Source: Pseudoscleropodium purum
Taxonomy: Eukaryota; Streptophyta; Bryopsida; Hypnales; Brachytheciaceae
Length of the DNA: 64,000 nt
Reading direction: 5' to 3'
NCBI GenBank assembly: GCA_963969395.1
Contig: OZ017796.1
Coordinates: forward strand, 12,526,501-12,590,500
Within the stretch, counting starts at the first letter, position 1. Every line of letters begins with the position of its first letter. This document shows positions 48,966 to 61,099 of this stretch, in pieces. Both the position numbers and the translations under genes were made by a program. A model generated the notes under the pieces. It was given only the letters and a program-made list of their open reading frames with translations, was not told where the DNA came from and ran no database searches.

Positions 48966-49770
48966 AGTGGAGGTGATATTTTAGAATCTCAAGATAGTGG
49001 TAGTGATATATAAGAAGCTTATAGTAAATGATAATCAGATTCATGGGAGGTGATATGCTATGCAACTATACTTTCAAATACTAATTTACTATGAATACTC
49101 TCATAAAATTCAAAATAAATATTTGAAAGATACAACTTTGTACAATTATTTATTGATAACCTAATTAAACTATTTGATCATGACTACAATATGGATTCAC
49201 CTCTTGTCGAGGTAAACAATAATAAAATTTAAGAATAAAATTTTAGACATAACTTTGGAACATTTTAATAACTATAAATTGAATTTGTTTTTGTATGATT
49301 CAAATAAATGATCGTTTATTGTGACCTACAATCACTTCCATTGGAGGTGAATGTTTGTGGTATTGGAAAAGTAAATTCTATAGTATGCATGATAAAATGA
49401 AATATAGAGTTTATATTTGACCCTAGAGACCTTTTATAATCTATATTCACCTCTATTGGAGGTGATTTTTCTTAAAACTAAATTATTAAATATTCAAATT
49501 GATTATTTAACATTGTAAGTAAAGATAACATCATCATATTCATCTTGAAATGATATTCTAATACAACTATATGATCCTTTAGTGCAATTTGATTCACCTC
49601 ATTTGGAGGTGAATTGTAATCCATTTCATGAATACATCTTTGAAGATGTATTCAAAGTCTTTACAATGGAAAAAATTTAATTGTTTTTTTTATTGTTATT
49701 TGATGACCTTCACAGTACATTATGACAATTTTGATTTATGTCTATTAGAGGTGAATCTTTGTTTAATAAA
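48966..49770. repeat. ~140-bp tandem repeat with palindromic core
   Basis: Variants of ATTCACCTC-(3-5 nt)-GGAGGTGAA recur near 48969, 49052, 49197, 49336, 49452, 49592 and 49745, mostly 115-150 bp apart in AT-rich sequence. The most complete are ATTCACCTCTATTGGAGGTGA and ATTCACCTCATTTGGAGGTGAA (shown in part). The right hAT-like end abuts a truncated unit. Confidence 0.6.
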
Positions 49771-50459
49771 AATACTATACTCTGGAGTAACGATTAATTT
49801 TTTAATAGACTTTGCTAGATGCAAAGATTTTGCAAAACTTCTAGGTTTTCAAAATGCTAAATCAATCCAATAATACATGCACGTTGTCGGGTAGAGAGGA
49901 GCGCGCTTTAGGAACACACGGGGTGTTTGGCTGCTATTGTTTGTTGTATACTAGGTGTCTTCTTCAATCTTCAGTCTTCAAACGGTGCCCGTTGGCCTAT
50001 CATGTGTAGGCTCTAGATAGGTATAAGGGTCAAGGAAGAGATAAGAAACCACGCGATACGGGACGGGTAAAACGGGACAGTAGACACGAGCTACCGTCCG
50101 AATGATGGGATCCTAAACTTCAAATTCACGGTCTGCTGGCCAAAACTCCAGACCGTGAGAACAAGCAAGTCTCGACCATGTGGGCCATTAACCCCACTTC
50201 ATCACCACGACAATAAATGGGGTTGAGTCTTGGTTTTACCCAAACCGCCCGCAACCAGGGTTACAAAGCAAAAGGAAATAAAATACAAAGAGCCTCCAAA
50301 TCAGGCTAGGAATAACAAAGCCACATCCCACACATACATATAAAAAAAACCCAAAACATTCCTCTTCAAGTCTTCAATCTTCAAGTCTTCATGTTTTGAT
50401 AAAAACAATGAGAAATCTTCAAAGCCGTACCCTAAAGTAGCTGCAACCTTTTTTCTAGT

Positions 50460-51300
50460 GCCACAGATGGCTCACAACTCCAAATGCTAAGTGCAATAGC
50501 ACTTTGGAAAGCTAACCCAGTAATCTAACACCTCTCCAAATTTCACTTTATTCTAAACTATTGTCCAAAAGTTATAGGCAAACAAAGTGGCGGCTCTTCT
50601 CCTCCTTGCCAACCAACCACTACCTCTTCAAACTTCTTATAACTTTTGATTTACAAACTCTGAACACAAGTGTGATAGAAATTTGGAAAGCTATCACGTC
50701 CGGCTACAACATGTGAAAATTTCACTAAGAACTAAAACTTTGTCCATAAGTTACAACCCAACAAAGTCTCGGTCTCCTATTTTGAGAACCCACTCAACCT
50801 CTACACTTCTACACTCTATAATTTCTTCAATAAAACTCCAAATAGCTTGTGTGATAGCTATTTAAAGAGATAAATAAACAAACTAACACTCATAAAATTT
50901 TCAAAAGAAATCCTTATACTGACCGAAGGTTATGGCCCTCCAAAGTTTCGGCCTTGCTCTTCACAAGTGGTAGCCAACCTCCAAGTCATCACACCTCCAT
51001 AACTTCTTCCTCCAAACTCCAAATCTTAAGTTTAATGACTCTTTGGAAAGCTAAGATTAAAATGAACACGCTTCCAAAGTCCCTTTGCAAATTGATGGAC
51101 TGAACGTCAGCTATGGCTTGACAAAATCTCAGCCTTTCTTCATGAAAGGCACTAAAACTCCTCGAATTCAAACGCTCATAACTTTTTCATCCTAACTCCA
51201 AATCAAACTTGCAAACTCATTTTAGAAAGGCAATTTCACAAGGAACAATCTCACCAAATTTCATTACCAAAGGCCTCATACAATGGGAGATATCACCCTT
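50460..51300. repeat. degenerate ~180-bp tandem repeat, about five units
   Basis: Landmark ACTCCAAAT...(N)GGAAAGCTA recurs near 50480, 50653, 50832, 51015 and 51198 (spacing 173-183 bp). Each is followed by a CATAACTTTT/AAAGTTATAGG-type block and CAAAGT(C/T)T. Similar units read in reverse at 22.3-22.9 kb. Confidence 0.5.
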
Positions 51301-51654
51301 CAAAGTTTCAGATTTTCTTCCCTACTCAAGTTTCTCTATCCTCCTACACACACCCTTCTCTCCTCTTCCACACACTAACTAAGCATCTTTTCCCTCTTTT
51401 CCTCCCTATCTCAAGTGAGGGGTGGGGCACATCAGTCCATGCCCCTACCAAAATCCCACCTAAGATGCCAAACTAAATCCCCATTCACACTCTCCCTTTA
51501 CTTTAAAACCATAACTAACTTTTTATCACTAACTTTTCATTATACGTTTATAATCACACACTGTGATTTTAATAAAATACTCAAAGTATAAAATTAGTAA
51601 CTAACATTTAATAAATGCTCACTAGAGATAAAAACTAGAGTTCCAATCACAACT

Positions 51655-52113
51655 TCACTTCATTTGCAGAAAGTTGAGAATGCGTTTGATGGTGGCAACA
51701 ACGTAATTTGTACGCTCGGACTTCATCAATGGGTTGACTGGACCTTCCAACCAACGTTGATGGCCACGACTACCCTCCACCGGCAGAACCATACAATAAT
51801 AATGATCGATGTTTTTGCCCTCATAACTCGCTTTAAAAGTCACTTCCCGAGTACCTGGCTCAACACACACAACTTGGAGCAAGATTACCAAAACACGAGC
51901 ATTGGTATTAAGATTACCGTGTCATCGCCGCTCCACGCGAGGTTGCTTCGGCGGTCTAGAAGGCCCAGCTTCATCTCGAGGATGCCTCAATGGCAATGCA
52001 AGATCCCGTTCCAAAAGGGGTTGATCTGGTAGCTGTGACAATGAAAGCTCGAATTCAGCCTCTAGTTGAAGCTCTTCATCTTGAGACTAAAAAAAAACCC
52101 TCGAGTTTGACAT
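51655..52113 (-). pseudogene. 153-codon unidentified frame, copy 2
   Basis: Equivalent of 21410-21868 on the other strand and of identical codon length. Only two internal stops (TAG near the ninth codon and a TGA where copy 1 has a Trp codon) break it. The segment below 51891 is open (REVTFKASYEGKN..., SRGHQRWLEGPVNPL). Unknown family. Confidence 0.5.
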
Positions 52114-52215
52114 TCTAACTCTAAAGTAGAAAACAAAATCCATTGCTCGAATGTAATGAAGTTCTAAAGCAAACTACCCTCTTAAATAGATGTCAGAGCG
52201 GTGTCACCTTGAAGC

Positions 52216-53990
52216 TACTCAATATAACATATTATAATATGTTTTTACCTAATATACAAATCTACAATAAGACAACGTGTAGGAAAAGGTAAAGCTTTCT
52301 TAATTCAATTAATGCTTCTAGCTTTCACTTGTGCGCAAAATTTTAGAATTATATCTCTAGCCTTATCAACTATTATAATTTGTGTTTTAAAAACTAGTCC
52401 TTACAAAATTTTGACAATGGCAAAGTGGATCTTGAGGTGTGGAGTCCAATAAAGGTCCAACAACAAGGTAACTCAATTATTGTATGAAAAATTTAGAATT
52501 CAAAATAGTGTTAGCCTAAGTTCGTGGATCAATATCCCTTTTTGGTCACAAGAGGCTTCTTGCCTCAATGCCAAGCCTAACATACATTTTAAGCCTATTT
52601 GAGCAATTTGTGCTTTTGATTAATTTTCTACATCTATTTTTGGATATTAGCTCTTCTTTCATTGCTGATATGTATTTATCACTATGCAGTGAACCTGTAC
52701 CTTTAGCATCAAGAGAAGTTTCAATAGATTGCATATGATTGAAAAAGGGAGCAAAGGTTTGAAAGTGTGTGTGAGCACTTTTTTACCCACCCTACTAAGT
52801 TCTAAGATTTTTGGTTTCTATCCTATGGGTGTTTTAACTTCGGTCCATTGTGCCTTCCAAGCAATGGATCTTTTTAGAATTCCTATTCCTATAATTTTAT
52901 AACATTCCCTACTTCTTTACCCTTCACTGTGGAGGATTAAATATTGTTTTATAATTCCCAACTAAACTCCCTTTCAGTTCGATTGAGTTCCAAGCTTCTT
53001 CTAAACAATTCACTATTTTTATACAATTGAAATCGGCTTCCCATAGATCCTAGTTCACCCTATCTATTTTGATTAAAAAAATTCTAAATTTAGACTTCCT
53101 TAGTTACTGAGAGTTATTGAGGGGTGAAGTTTGATCGTTGGTTAGTACCTCAAACTTCATCCATTATTGTTTTCTACTTAACTATAATTCAAAATTGAAA
53201 GTTTCCTTTACTTTCGACTTCCAAATTCTTTATCCTATCTAAGTTTCCGTTCTTGGTCCTCTTGGATGAATTGAACTAGTTTTCATCCAATATGGTTCAA
53301 AACTTCATCCATTAATATCTTTGTCAAATCAACTCAGAATTCTAAGTGTAATATAGTTTCGGAAACTACTAAACAAGGCCTATATTGTGCATCAGATGAC
53401 TTTAGGCAACGACCTAATCTTGACAACCTGAATTGGCTTTGAACTTCGAGTGGTGTGGTAAAACTTTGAAAATTCAAGGAAAAATGGAGGGTTAGTAATG
53501 TACCTCAAGAGTGGGGTTGTTATTGAGATTGTAGTATAGCCCTTGATATTCTTCCTTGTTTGCCATCCTTCTTCTACTTTTAATAATTTTGCCATGGCTT
53601 GAAGGTAAAGAAAAATTACAAGGTTTTCTTTTCTCTAAGACTACTCCATTTCTCCCTTCTCCTCTATTTCTTTCCCTTCTACTCTTCCTCCAGTATTTTA
53701 TGCCAAAGGTTGACTTTGGACTTCCGACTCTATGTCCTACAAACTAATTGATTATTCTAACCCAACCTTCTTATCTAATGCCACTTATAGGATTGTTCAT
53801 CCTCTAATAATTGACCTTCCACTTTGGGATTTCCTACTAATCCTTTCTACTCTTAGTGTCTTCTTTAAATCCTTACTCCCTCTCCCTTCACTTGTGTGTT
53901 GTTTATGGTAATTGAATTTTGATTGAGTTTTGGTATATTCTTACCCTCTTTTGTCAAATGCAACTGCTAGACCCCTGTTAAGTGCCCCTG
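52216..53990. other. region without identifiable gene
   Basis: AT-rich with pyrimidine-rich stretches; short open frames only. No recognisable element. Confidence 0.35.
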
Positions 53991-53999
53991 TTGGAGTTT

Positions 54000-54720
54000 G
54001 GGGGGCTTAAGTCACCCTAGCATACGTATATTGGGCCTTTAGGAATGCTGGGTGGCCTTCGGTACTTGCTAGAGCTTGGAGGGTGCTTGTTTTAGTCTAC
54101 TGACGTATGTACTGGACTTCGGAGATGTTGAGTGACCTTCAAAATGTACTAGGGGCTTGGAGGGTCAGATTTAGTTTTGTTGACAGGTGCTAGGCCTTCG
54201 AGGATGTATTGGAGTAGCCTTCGAGATATACTAGGGAGCCTCCGAGTATATATTGGGAGCCTTGGGGGGTCTGATTAGTTCTATTGATGGATGCTAAGCC
54301 TTCAAGGATGTACTAGGGAGCCTTCGAGTATGTGCTAGGAGCCTTGGGGGGTGTTGGGTAACCTTCAGGATGTACTGGGGAGCCTCTAAGTATGTGATGG
54401 AAGCTTCGGAGGTCTAGTTTAGTTCGTTGATGTGTATTGGGCTCTGGAGATGCTTGGATAACCTTTGGATATGTACTGGAAGCTTTTGGGGTGTTGGGTG
54501 ACCTTCGGGATGTACTAGGGAGCCTTTAGATATGTGTTGGAGCTTTGAGAGGTGTTGAACGACCTTCAAGATGTACTGGAATAGCCTCTAGGATGTACTA
54601 GGCTTCAAGGATGTTGGGCGACCCTTGAGATGTATTAGGGAGCAACCAATATGTATTGGAAGCCTTGGAGGGTGCTAGGTGACCTTCAAGATGTACTGGG
54701 TAGTCTCCGAGATGTATTAA
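54000..54720. repeat. minisatellite with ~20-bp subunits in a ~60-bp higher-order unit
   Basis: Successive variants of GATGTACTAGGGAGCCTT, GATATGTGTTGGAGCTTT and GGTGTTGGGTGACCTTC alternate through the interval. It is G-rich on the plus strand and contrasts with AT-rich flanks. Confidence 0.7.
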
Positions 54721-57700
54721 TTGCTAATTAGAAGGGCTGGCATACTTTTTCACAATGTTCGGACTTAAATATGGCAAATACTCCAAACTACCCTGATAAT
54801 CATCTATCCATCTACCAACACTAGAACCAACCTCAATTGAATTTAATGTCACTTCTTGTCACTACTTTTAAAGACTAAACTTGGACTTCCAAACTTACGT
54901 TTTGGAAACTAAACTTGGCATACTAACCAATATATTATTTCTCAAAGGATGATTTCCAACTCTCAAGGTCAAAGCTTCGTTGTGGGGGTGACAATGGTCT
55001 AAATTTTTCCAACAAGCCACTATCCCGTAGTAAGTATACTTCGGAATAACATGAGGTTAATCTACAACTATATCCAACAAATTAATACATAAACCACCCA
55101 ACTCTAGGAGATTTTACCAAAAGGGACTTCCCACTTAGAATTAAGATACTACACTCACAAGCTAGAAATCTCCCAAAGCAACATCGCCAAAGTATAGTGA
55201 CAGGGTCTATGATTAGTACACCAATGAACTCAACAATAACTTGAACTACAATTAACAATAATTAATGAGTCAAACAAGCCAACATTAGAAGGGACTCCAA
55301 TGTCCTCCAAAGAAATCTACATAAATACCAATAATTGGAGCTAAAAATGCTCCAAAAACAAGGATGATGGACAACATGGCCCAAATTGGCCCAAATTCAA
55401 TTAAATGGACCTAATACTTTGAGAAGAGGTTCAAATTGAATCAAAAGGGGTGTTTGGGAAGAAAAATGAGAGACCTTAAATACCTTTCAAGGGCCTCATA
55501 TCTAATATCTAATTTCCAACTAGGTAACCTTAGCGTTCAAGATATTCAACCTAATCCTTTCAATTTTGACTTCTATGTTGAACCTAATTTCTAAATTATG
55601 AAGAAATGCTCCAAATAGAAAATGGATTGTGCCAATGGATTCAGAATGCCATTTTTAGTCTTAAAAACCCTATATTCCCTTTTCCATCTTCAAAAACCTA
55701 AAGAACCATAGTGTTGACTAGAAACTCAAAATAGGTAAAAATCCAAGTTTTAGAGTTTTCATTGTTTGACAAAAGTAACTAGTCTAGGCTCCTAGGTAGA
55801 TTCAAGAGAGTAAAAAAAGACCCTAAGTTTGTTTTATTTCAATGCTGTGTACTCCCAAAATATCGATCAATTTTACATTCGATCTTCAAATTTGCCAATT
55901 TCAGAGGATCTTGCTAATTTGGCACCTCTTGCAATTGAAATGTCACGAAACTTGTTGGAATGCTTTATCAACATAAAAGAAGCTATATTAATTTTTAGTG
56001 AGATTTTACCACACTTATGGTAATTTCCACAATTTTACCATGCCGGATCTTGGTAGTTGATTGCTTGGAAAAAGATCATGGATGATAAAAAAAAAACCGA
56101 GATTTTTTGGAGAACGTCTCATAGAATTTCTCAAGAGATGTGCAAGTTCACATTCGTACCTTGCATACATGGAAAAGAAGAATAAATTCTGCTACTTCCT
56201 TTAACTTCTAGTTAATAGAAAATCTTCCACAAAAAAGGGGAATCTTGGCGAAGCGATTGCACTGTTGGACTCTTGGCATGACTCCGACTTCAAATCATCA
56301 TACTTAAGTCATAGATGCCCCTCAATGCTCTAATTTGAGTTTATCCACCTACAAGCTAATAATTGAGGTTTCTACTATTTTGTTAATGGAATGGGGAAAT
56401 TGAAATCTATCACAAAAAATCTACTGTAGGGTTTCCACAAGATTCCCTCAAACCAATTTTAGCCAATTTGTGTCTCATTGCACAAATAGGTGTAGGTAAT
56501 TGGGCAATTTCTACTTAACACACTTATTATGTACAAAAAGTGGGTTTCTATCCTATTTACATGTGGGTTTAGGTTGTATTTGTATAAAACTAGGCGTAAA
56601 GTGACTAGGGGGAGTATTGGTATGTGCAATACAAGTTTCAATCCAACTTACATTTTCGGTCTTTTCACACCCAAAATCATATTCAGAAACTATAGGAAAT
56701 CAAAAAAATAAAGACCAAGTCCTAGATAACGAAACGAGGACTTATAATGTGGTGTTTAGAACAAATTGTATTGATTGGCTTTCAAACAAATAGATTTGGA
56801 ACAAGAATTGTTCAAAAAAAATGAATACCTAATATACAACGTATTGTAGATAACCTAGTTATGGTAGTTGAATGGGATCCCATGCTTGAAGAGCTAGAGG
56901 CTAAATAGTACAAATCAAGTACAATAATTTTAAGTCATGAGCTTTTTGAATAATTATCTTTTTATGAGTATCCCTCGATGTTGGCAAGAAACAATTTTCT
57001 CAAGTCACATTTTTAGAATTGGCTTTTTTACTACTTATGAAATTTTAGAGTGATGTGGAGGTGTTGCACATTACAAGTTATAATGGAAGTGCATCGATTG
57101 CCTTAATAGGCAAGATTTGCTTTGCCATAACTAGTGATTGTTGTCTTGGTGTTAATTTTTTTACAAGTACTACCGATTTTTAGTGCATCTTTAAGATTCA
57201 TGGCTAGCTATACATTGGCTTCTCAGATAAATTCTCAAACAATGTAAGGTAGGGTTTGTTGCATTTTGTAAAGATGCCAAAATTAGATGCAAGACTATTT
57301 TTTGACACTTGTCTATTGGTTCTTATACACAACTAGCAATGATTGAACTTTTGGCATGAGTTGAATCAATTGCAAGAAGAACAAAACATGCACTTAGAAA
57401 CTTTTGCAAGTTTAGTTTCAATGATCTTTTATGATAAGAGGTAAAATTAGGGTTTTTAGGAGTATTTGCAAAGTAATGGTTAACAATCTCACTCAATTCA
57501 AGCATGTTTGTTCTTGAGGTTTTCCATAGCTATAGAAATAATGAATATTGTTGTGTAGCATTTTCTATGTAGCATCCATCTTATTACGATTTGTTGCTAT
57601 AGAAGTTATAATTGTACTTCTAAGGGTTTGACATTGATGTTGAGATCTATAGGTCAAGGTTATGGTGCACAAAAGGGACCAACTTATGGTGAAGCGCCTC

Positions 57701-59450
57701 TTGGAGTGTGAAGGCTCTATGGTAGGTGTATTGGAAATGGCACACATGAATGGAATTAAGCAGTTATAGAAAGAAAGATAACTATGTTTTGTTTTCAATC
57801 TACTTTGACCTTTGCAACCTATTACTTAAATTAATAGATGAAGCATACAACTATGATTTGTGGGATATAATAAATTGCAAGTTCAGGCTAGTTTGAGACT
57901 GATTAACCAAAGGAATTTATTATCAATAAATGAAGAAATGGAAGTGAATAAGCAACAGTTGGAGATGAGGATATTGGATGTGGTTCCTATACCACTTCTG
58001 TACTCATAGTGAAGAGTTGCTTGAGAAGTTTCAACATTCAAAGAGTTTGCCATTGAGAGCTGGGAACTGTACCACATAGAGTTTGCCAATTCAAGACAAG
58101 CAATATTGGAATATATAGTACTTGTATCTTTCTCCATTGATGTATTGTACTTGCACATTTATTTTGCTCCCAACATGTGGAGTAGTAAGCTCTACAATTC
58201 TTATTTTTTTATTAATTCTTTTACAAATAATGATTTGCCTACAACAACCAAGGGCATTGGATATGCATAAAAATAGCTATATATTTTGAAAATAGTTGCT
58301 TGAATCTTTGTGGTTGCATTTTGATGTAGCATGTTGTCAAACACTCTCATCACCTATTGCACCCATGAATACTCTGATGGCATGATTGTTGATAGATGAA
58401 AAACTACTAAGTAGTGTGTAGATGGGCTATGATAAAAAAAAAGTTTGAAAATCTAATTAGAATATGCTCAAATTATTCTATAATAGAACTCAAGTTTTTA
58501 AAGTATGTGATAGTCTTCCTTTAAATACCATCTTATCATATGTGACCTCAATAGATATATGTTTGTAATTCCCATAGGTTTTACAAACAATACTATTCAA
58601 TTTCTAAGAATAGTCGCCATCTACATATTACAAAACAGGTTCTTTCAATCTTTCATATAGATGTATAATTTTGTTTTTGAAGGTGATTCATTAAGACCTA
58701 TACGTCTTGTTTGTTGACAATTGCAAATTAACAAATCCAAATCAACAAAAAAAATCAACACTTTTGTATTGAATTTTTGTTAATTTTTTCACTAAATTTT
58801 CTAGTAGTGCTGATTGACTTTGTATTAGCCACTCATTCTTCAAATAGAAATATAGAAAGGACCTTCTAGTCTATTTGTATCCTACAAATCTATATGAACC
58901 ACTTAAGGTTGAATTTGTAGTGAGAAGACAAGTGCTTTATAGAAGTGGAGAGGCAAGAGGTACAACAATCCATGTAGGATATAGAGATTAAGAAATGAGA
59001 GCTCAATTGTTCATCTAGCCAAGTCAAAATAATGCAATAATTATTTTCATAACTAAACTTCAAACCTCTATAACTTTTTATAAGAGATTCTAAGTTACAA
59101 ACAAATTTTCAAAAGAAGAATTAGACTTGATTTTTTGCATTTTTTCAATTGATTGAATTTTGAAAAAAGTTGATAACCTTTTAGGATTAATGAAGAACAA
59201 AAAAAAGAAATAGAAATAGAACTTCTTCATCCTTTTAATCACAACATATCAATGAAGTTAGCCTTCATATCACAAAATAATAAAATATCAATATTTTGAT
59301 GATGAATGGAATATTTTAATAAAAGAATAAACTATTATATTTTTGACACTAGATGACTTGAATTTCACCATTTCACTCATTTTCTGATTATTTATGCATT
59401 TAGAACATTAATTTTTTTTCCAACTCCTTCCATGATTAATTTCCAAAAGA
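54721..59450. other. AT-rich DNA without features
   Basis: Only short open frames. No protein similarity recognised; may contain heavily decayed elements. Confidence 0.35.
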
Positions 59451-59459
59451 ATTAAACTC

Positions 59460-61060
59460 TTGATTTTTTTATATGACCTCCAAAAGATGCTTACGCTCTT
59501 AATGTAGAAGACTTTGACACCACGACCGGGGAACGACGGGGAACATCTAAAATTCAAGGAATTCTTGGAAATTGATATTGATGCTTAGATCAACTACAAT
59601 TTGGAAGGGGAGTTTAAAAGAAGATTGTTACCCAAGAAAATAGTTTGATTCGTGATCGTATGGACTCTCAACATGCAGTTTGAGCATGAAAGGGCATTCA
59701 AGTTTGGGATCAATTGCCCGAGTAGCTAAATTTTAATGATGGTGGAGTGCAAGCTATATGTTCAATTCTTGAAATGCTTGAAATAGATCAAGATTGTGTT
59801 TGAGTTGTCAAGAGAGTTGAATACACTACTAAAGCGATATTGTTCTAGGCGTGAAACCCTTTGTACATTGATGTATGCAAAGTTCAATGCGTTGTATTCA
59901 AATCCTACTCAAAATTGCAACTACAACAACTTTTCTCAAGAATTAGAATCCTCACAAGACAATACATTTGCTGACAACAAGATTCTAGATCGATCTGCCT
60001 CTTCTCAATTACTTTCAATTGTTTCGAGAACAAAACATACCTTACTTAATGGAGATTGATCTTGAGTTCCACAAATTAGACTACTAGGCAACACTTGAGC
60101 AAAGATGTTAGTTAACTATTCTTGAGAATACACCATCCGTAGGAACTTGTTAATGAAGAAGAAGAAGATGCCACCCATACACTTGTCCATATTTCCTTTG
60201 CCGATATGCCATGCATATAATACCAAGAGCACAACATACAATTGATGCATGCCATAAAACACATTGAAATATTGGGTCCATACTGAAGCGATAGCTGTTA
60301 TCTACACTAGAATCTCCGCCATTGCTGCAATCACTTCAGACAAATTCAAGATTCCTTCTTAAGAATATTTCCAATCAATCACCTACAAATTGAACAATAT
60401 TAGTATTATTGTTTTCACATCCTTTGAGCATATGAGTTGAAATTGTAGCCAAAATATAAAGTGATTCAAAGATATATTATGTGGCTTTCATGTTTGGAGT
60501 TATAATAGATAGAGTAAAAAATGTCGTGCGTTGTAATTAGAAGCATGGCCAAGTAACCCACCCATCAATGGTAGTGCACAACGTGCTCAAACGGCACATG
60601 GACCAAGTGCAGCATAGGCAATCCTTTTGTCACTAGGAAGAAGAATAGAGTCATGTAAAAAGAGATCACCTTGCCGAAGAGCTCCCCAGCCTTGTCCAAT
60701 TTTACTTGGCATTTGTGCATGCAACAAATGCTCATTAAGGGATGTCAAGCAACTTCAACTGGAGTAAGATTGATCCAAATCCTAATTGTACATTTGACTA
60801 ACTATGGTACATCCAGCCATGAAAAGATGCTTCTATTTTTCTTAATTAATTAGATTTTCTAAGGTGATGGAGCTCATTTCTTCTCTAAGCCCAAAATCTT
60901 TTCCCCGGATTGATGATGTCGAAACAAGGTATGGTCAAGTTGGCGGTGAAGCACACCATGACAAAAAGCACTAAACCTATTGCAAACAAGTTGATGGCTA
61001 TCAAGATTTCTAAAGGAGTCCTGACCACAAGAGGTTGCATCTACATGCACCTAGAAAAAG
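59460..61060 (-). pseudogene. ferric reductase (FRO-like) pseudogene
   Basis: Read on the minus strand, conserved FRO segments occur in the right order. They are a first membrane segment (RTPLEILIAINLFAIG, 61040-60910), FYMTLFFFLVTKG (about 60.66 kb), the haem-binding His region (VVHYH, WVGYLAMLLITTHDIFY, 60.58-60.49 kb), YFNVFYGMHQLYVVLL and AWHIGKG (60.27-60.19 kb), FFFFINKFLRMVYS (about 60.14 kb), YINVQRVSRLE (FAD region, 59.87 kb) and ESPYDHESNYFLG (about 59.66 kb). FROs are plasma- or organelle-membrane ferric-chelate reductases. Stops interrupt several blocks (for example after VVHYH), frames change between blocks (some gaps may be former introns), and the NADPH-binding end is lost or unrecognisable. 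Recognition rests on motif order, not a computed alignment. Confidence 0.6.
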
Positions 61061-61099
61061 CCTACCATAGTCTCTGAAGCTTGGATTTCTTATTCTTGT

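Larger units (their letters stand above)
49880..52215 (-). mobile_element. unidentified dispersed repeat, minus-strand copy
   Basis: Reverse-oriented relative of 21287-24100. From 52215 downward it has CTTCAAGGTGACACC, the 153-codon frame, the GCATGGACTGATGTG block and the ~180-bp tandem units. Limits are approximate and the class is unknown. Confidence 0.45.

Noticed and set aside
48966..49770. CRISPR-like array (regularly spaced palindromic motif)
   Set aside because: Plant nuclear context, motifs vary, spacing is ~140 bp, and the intervening sequences are diverged tandem-repeat units rather than unique spacers.
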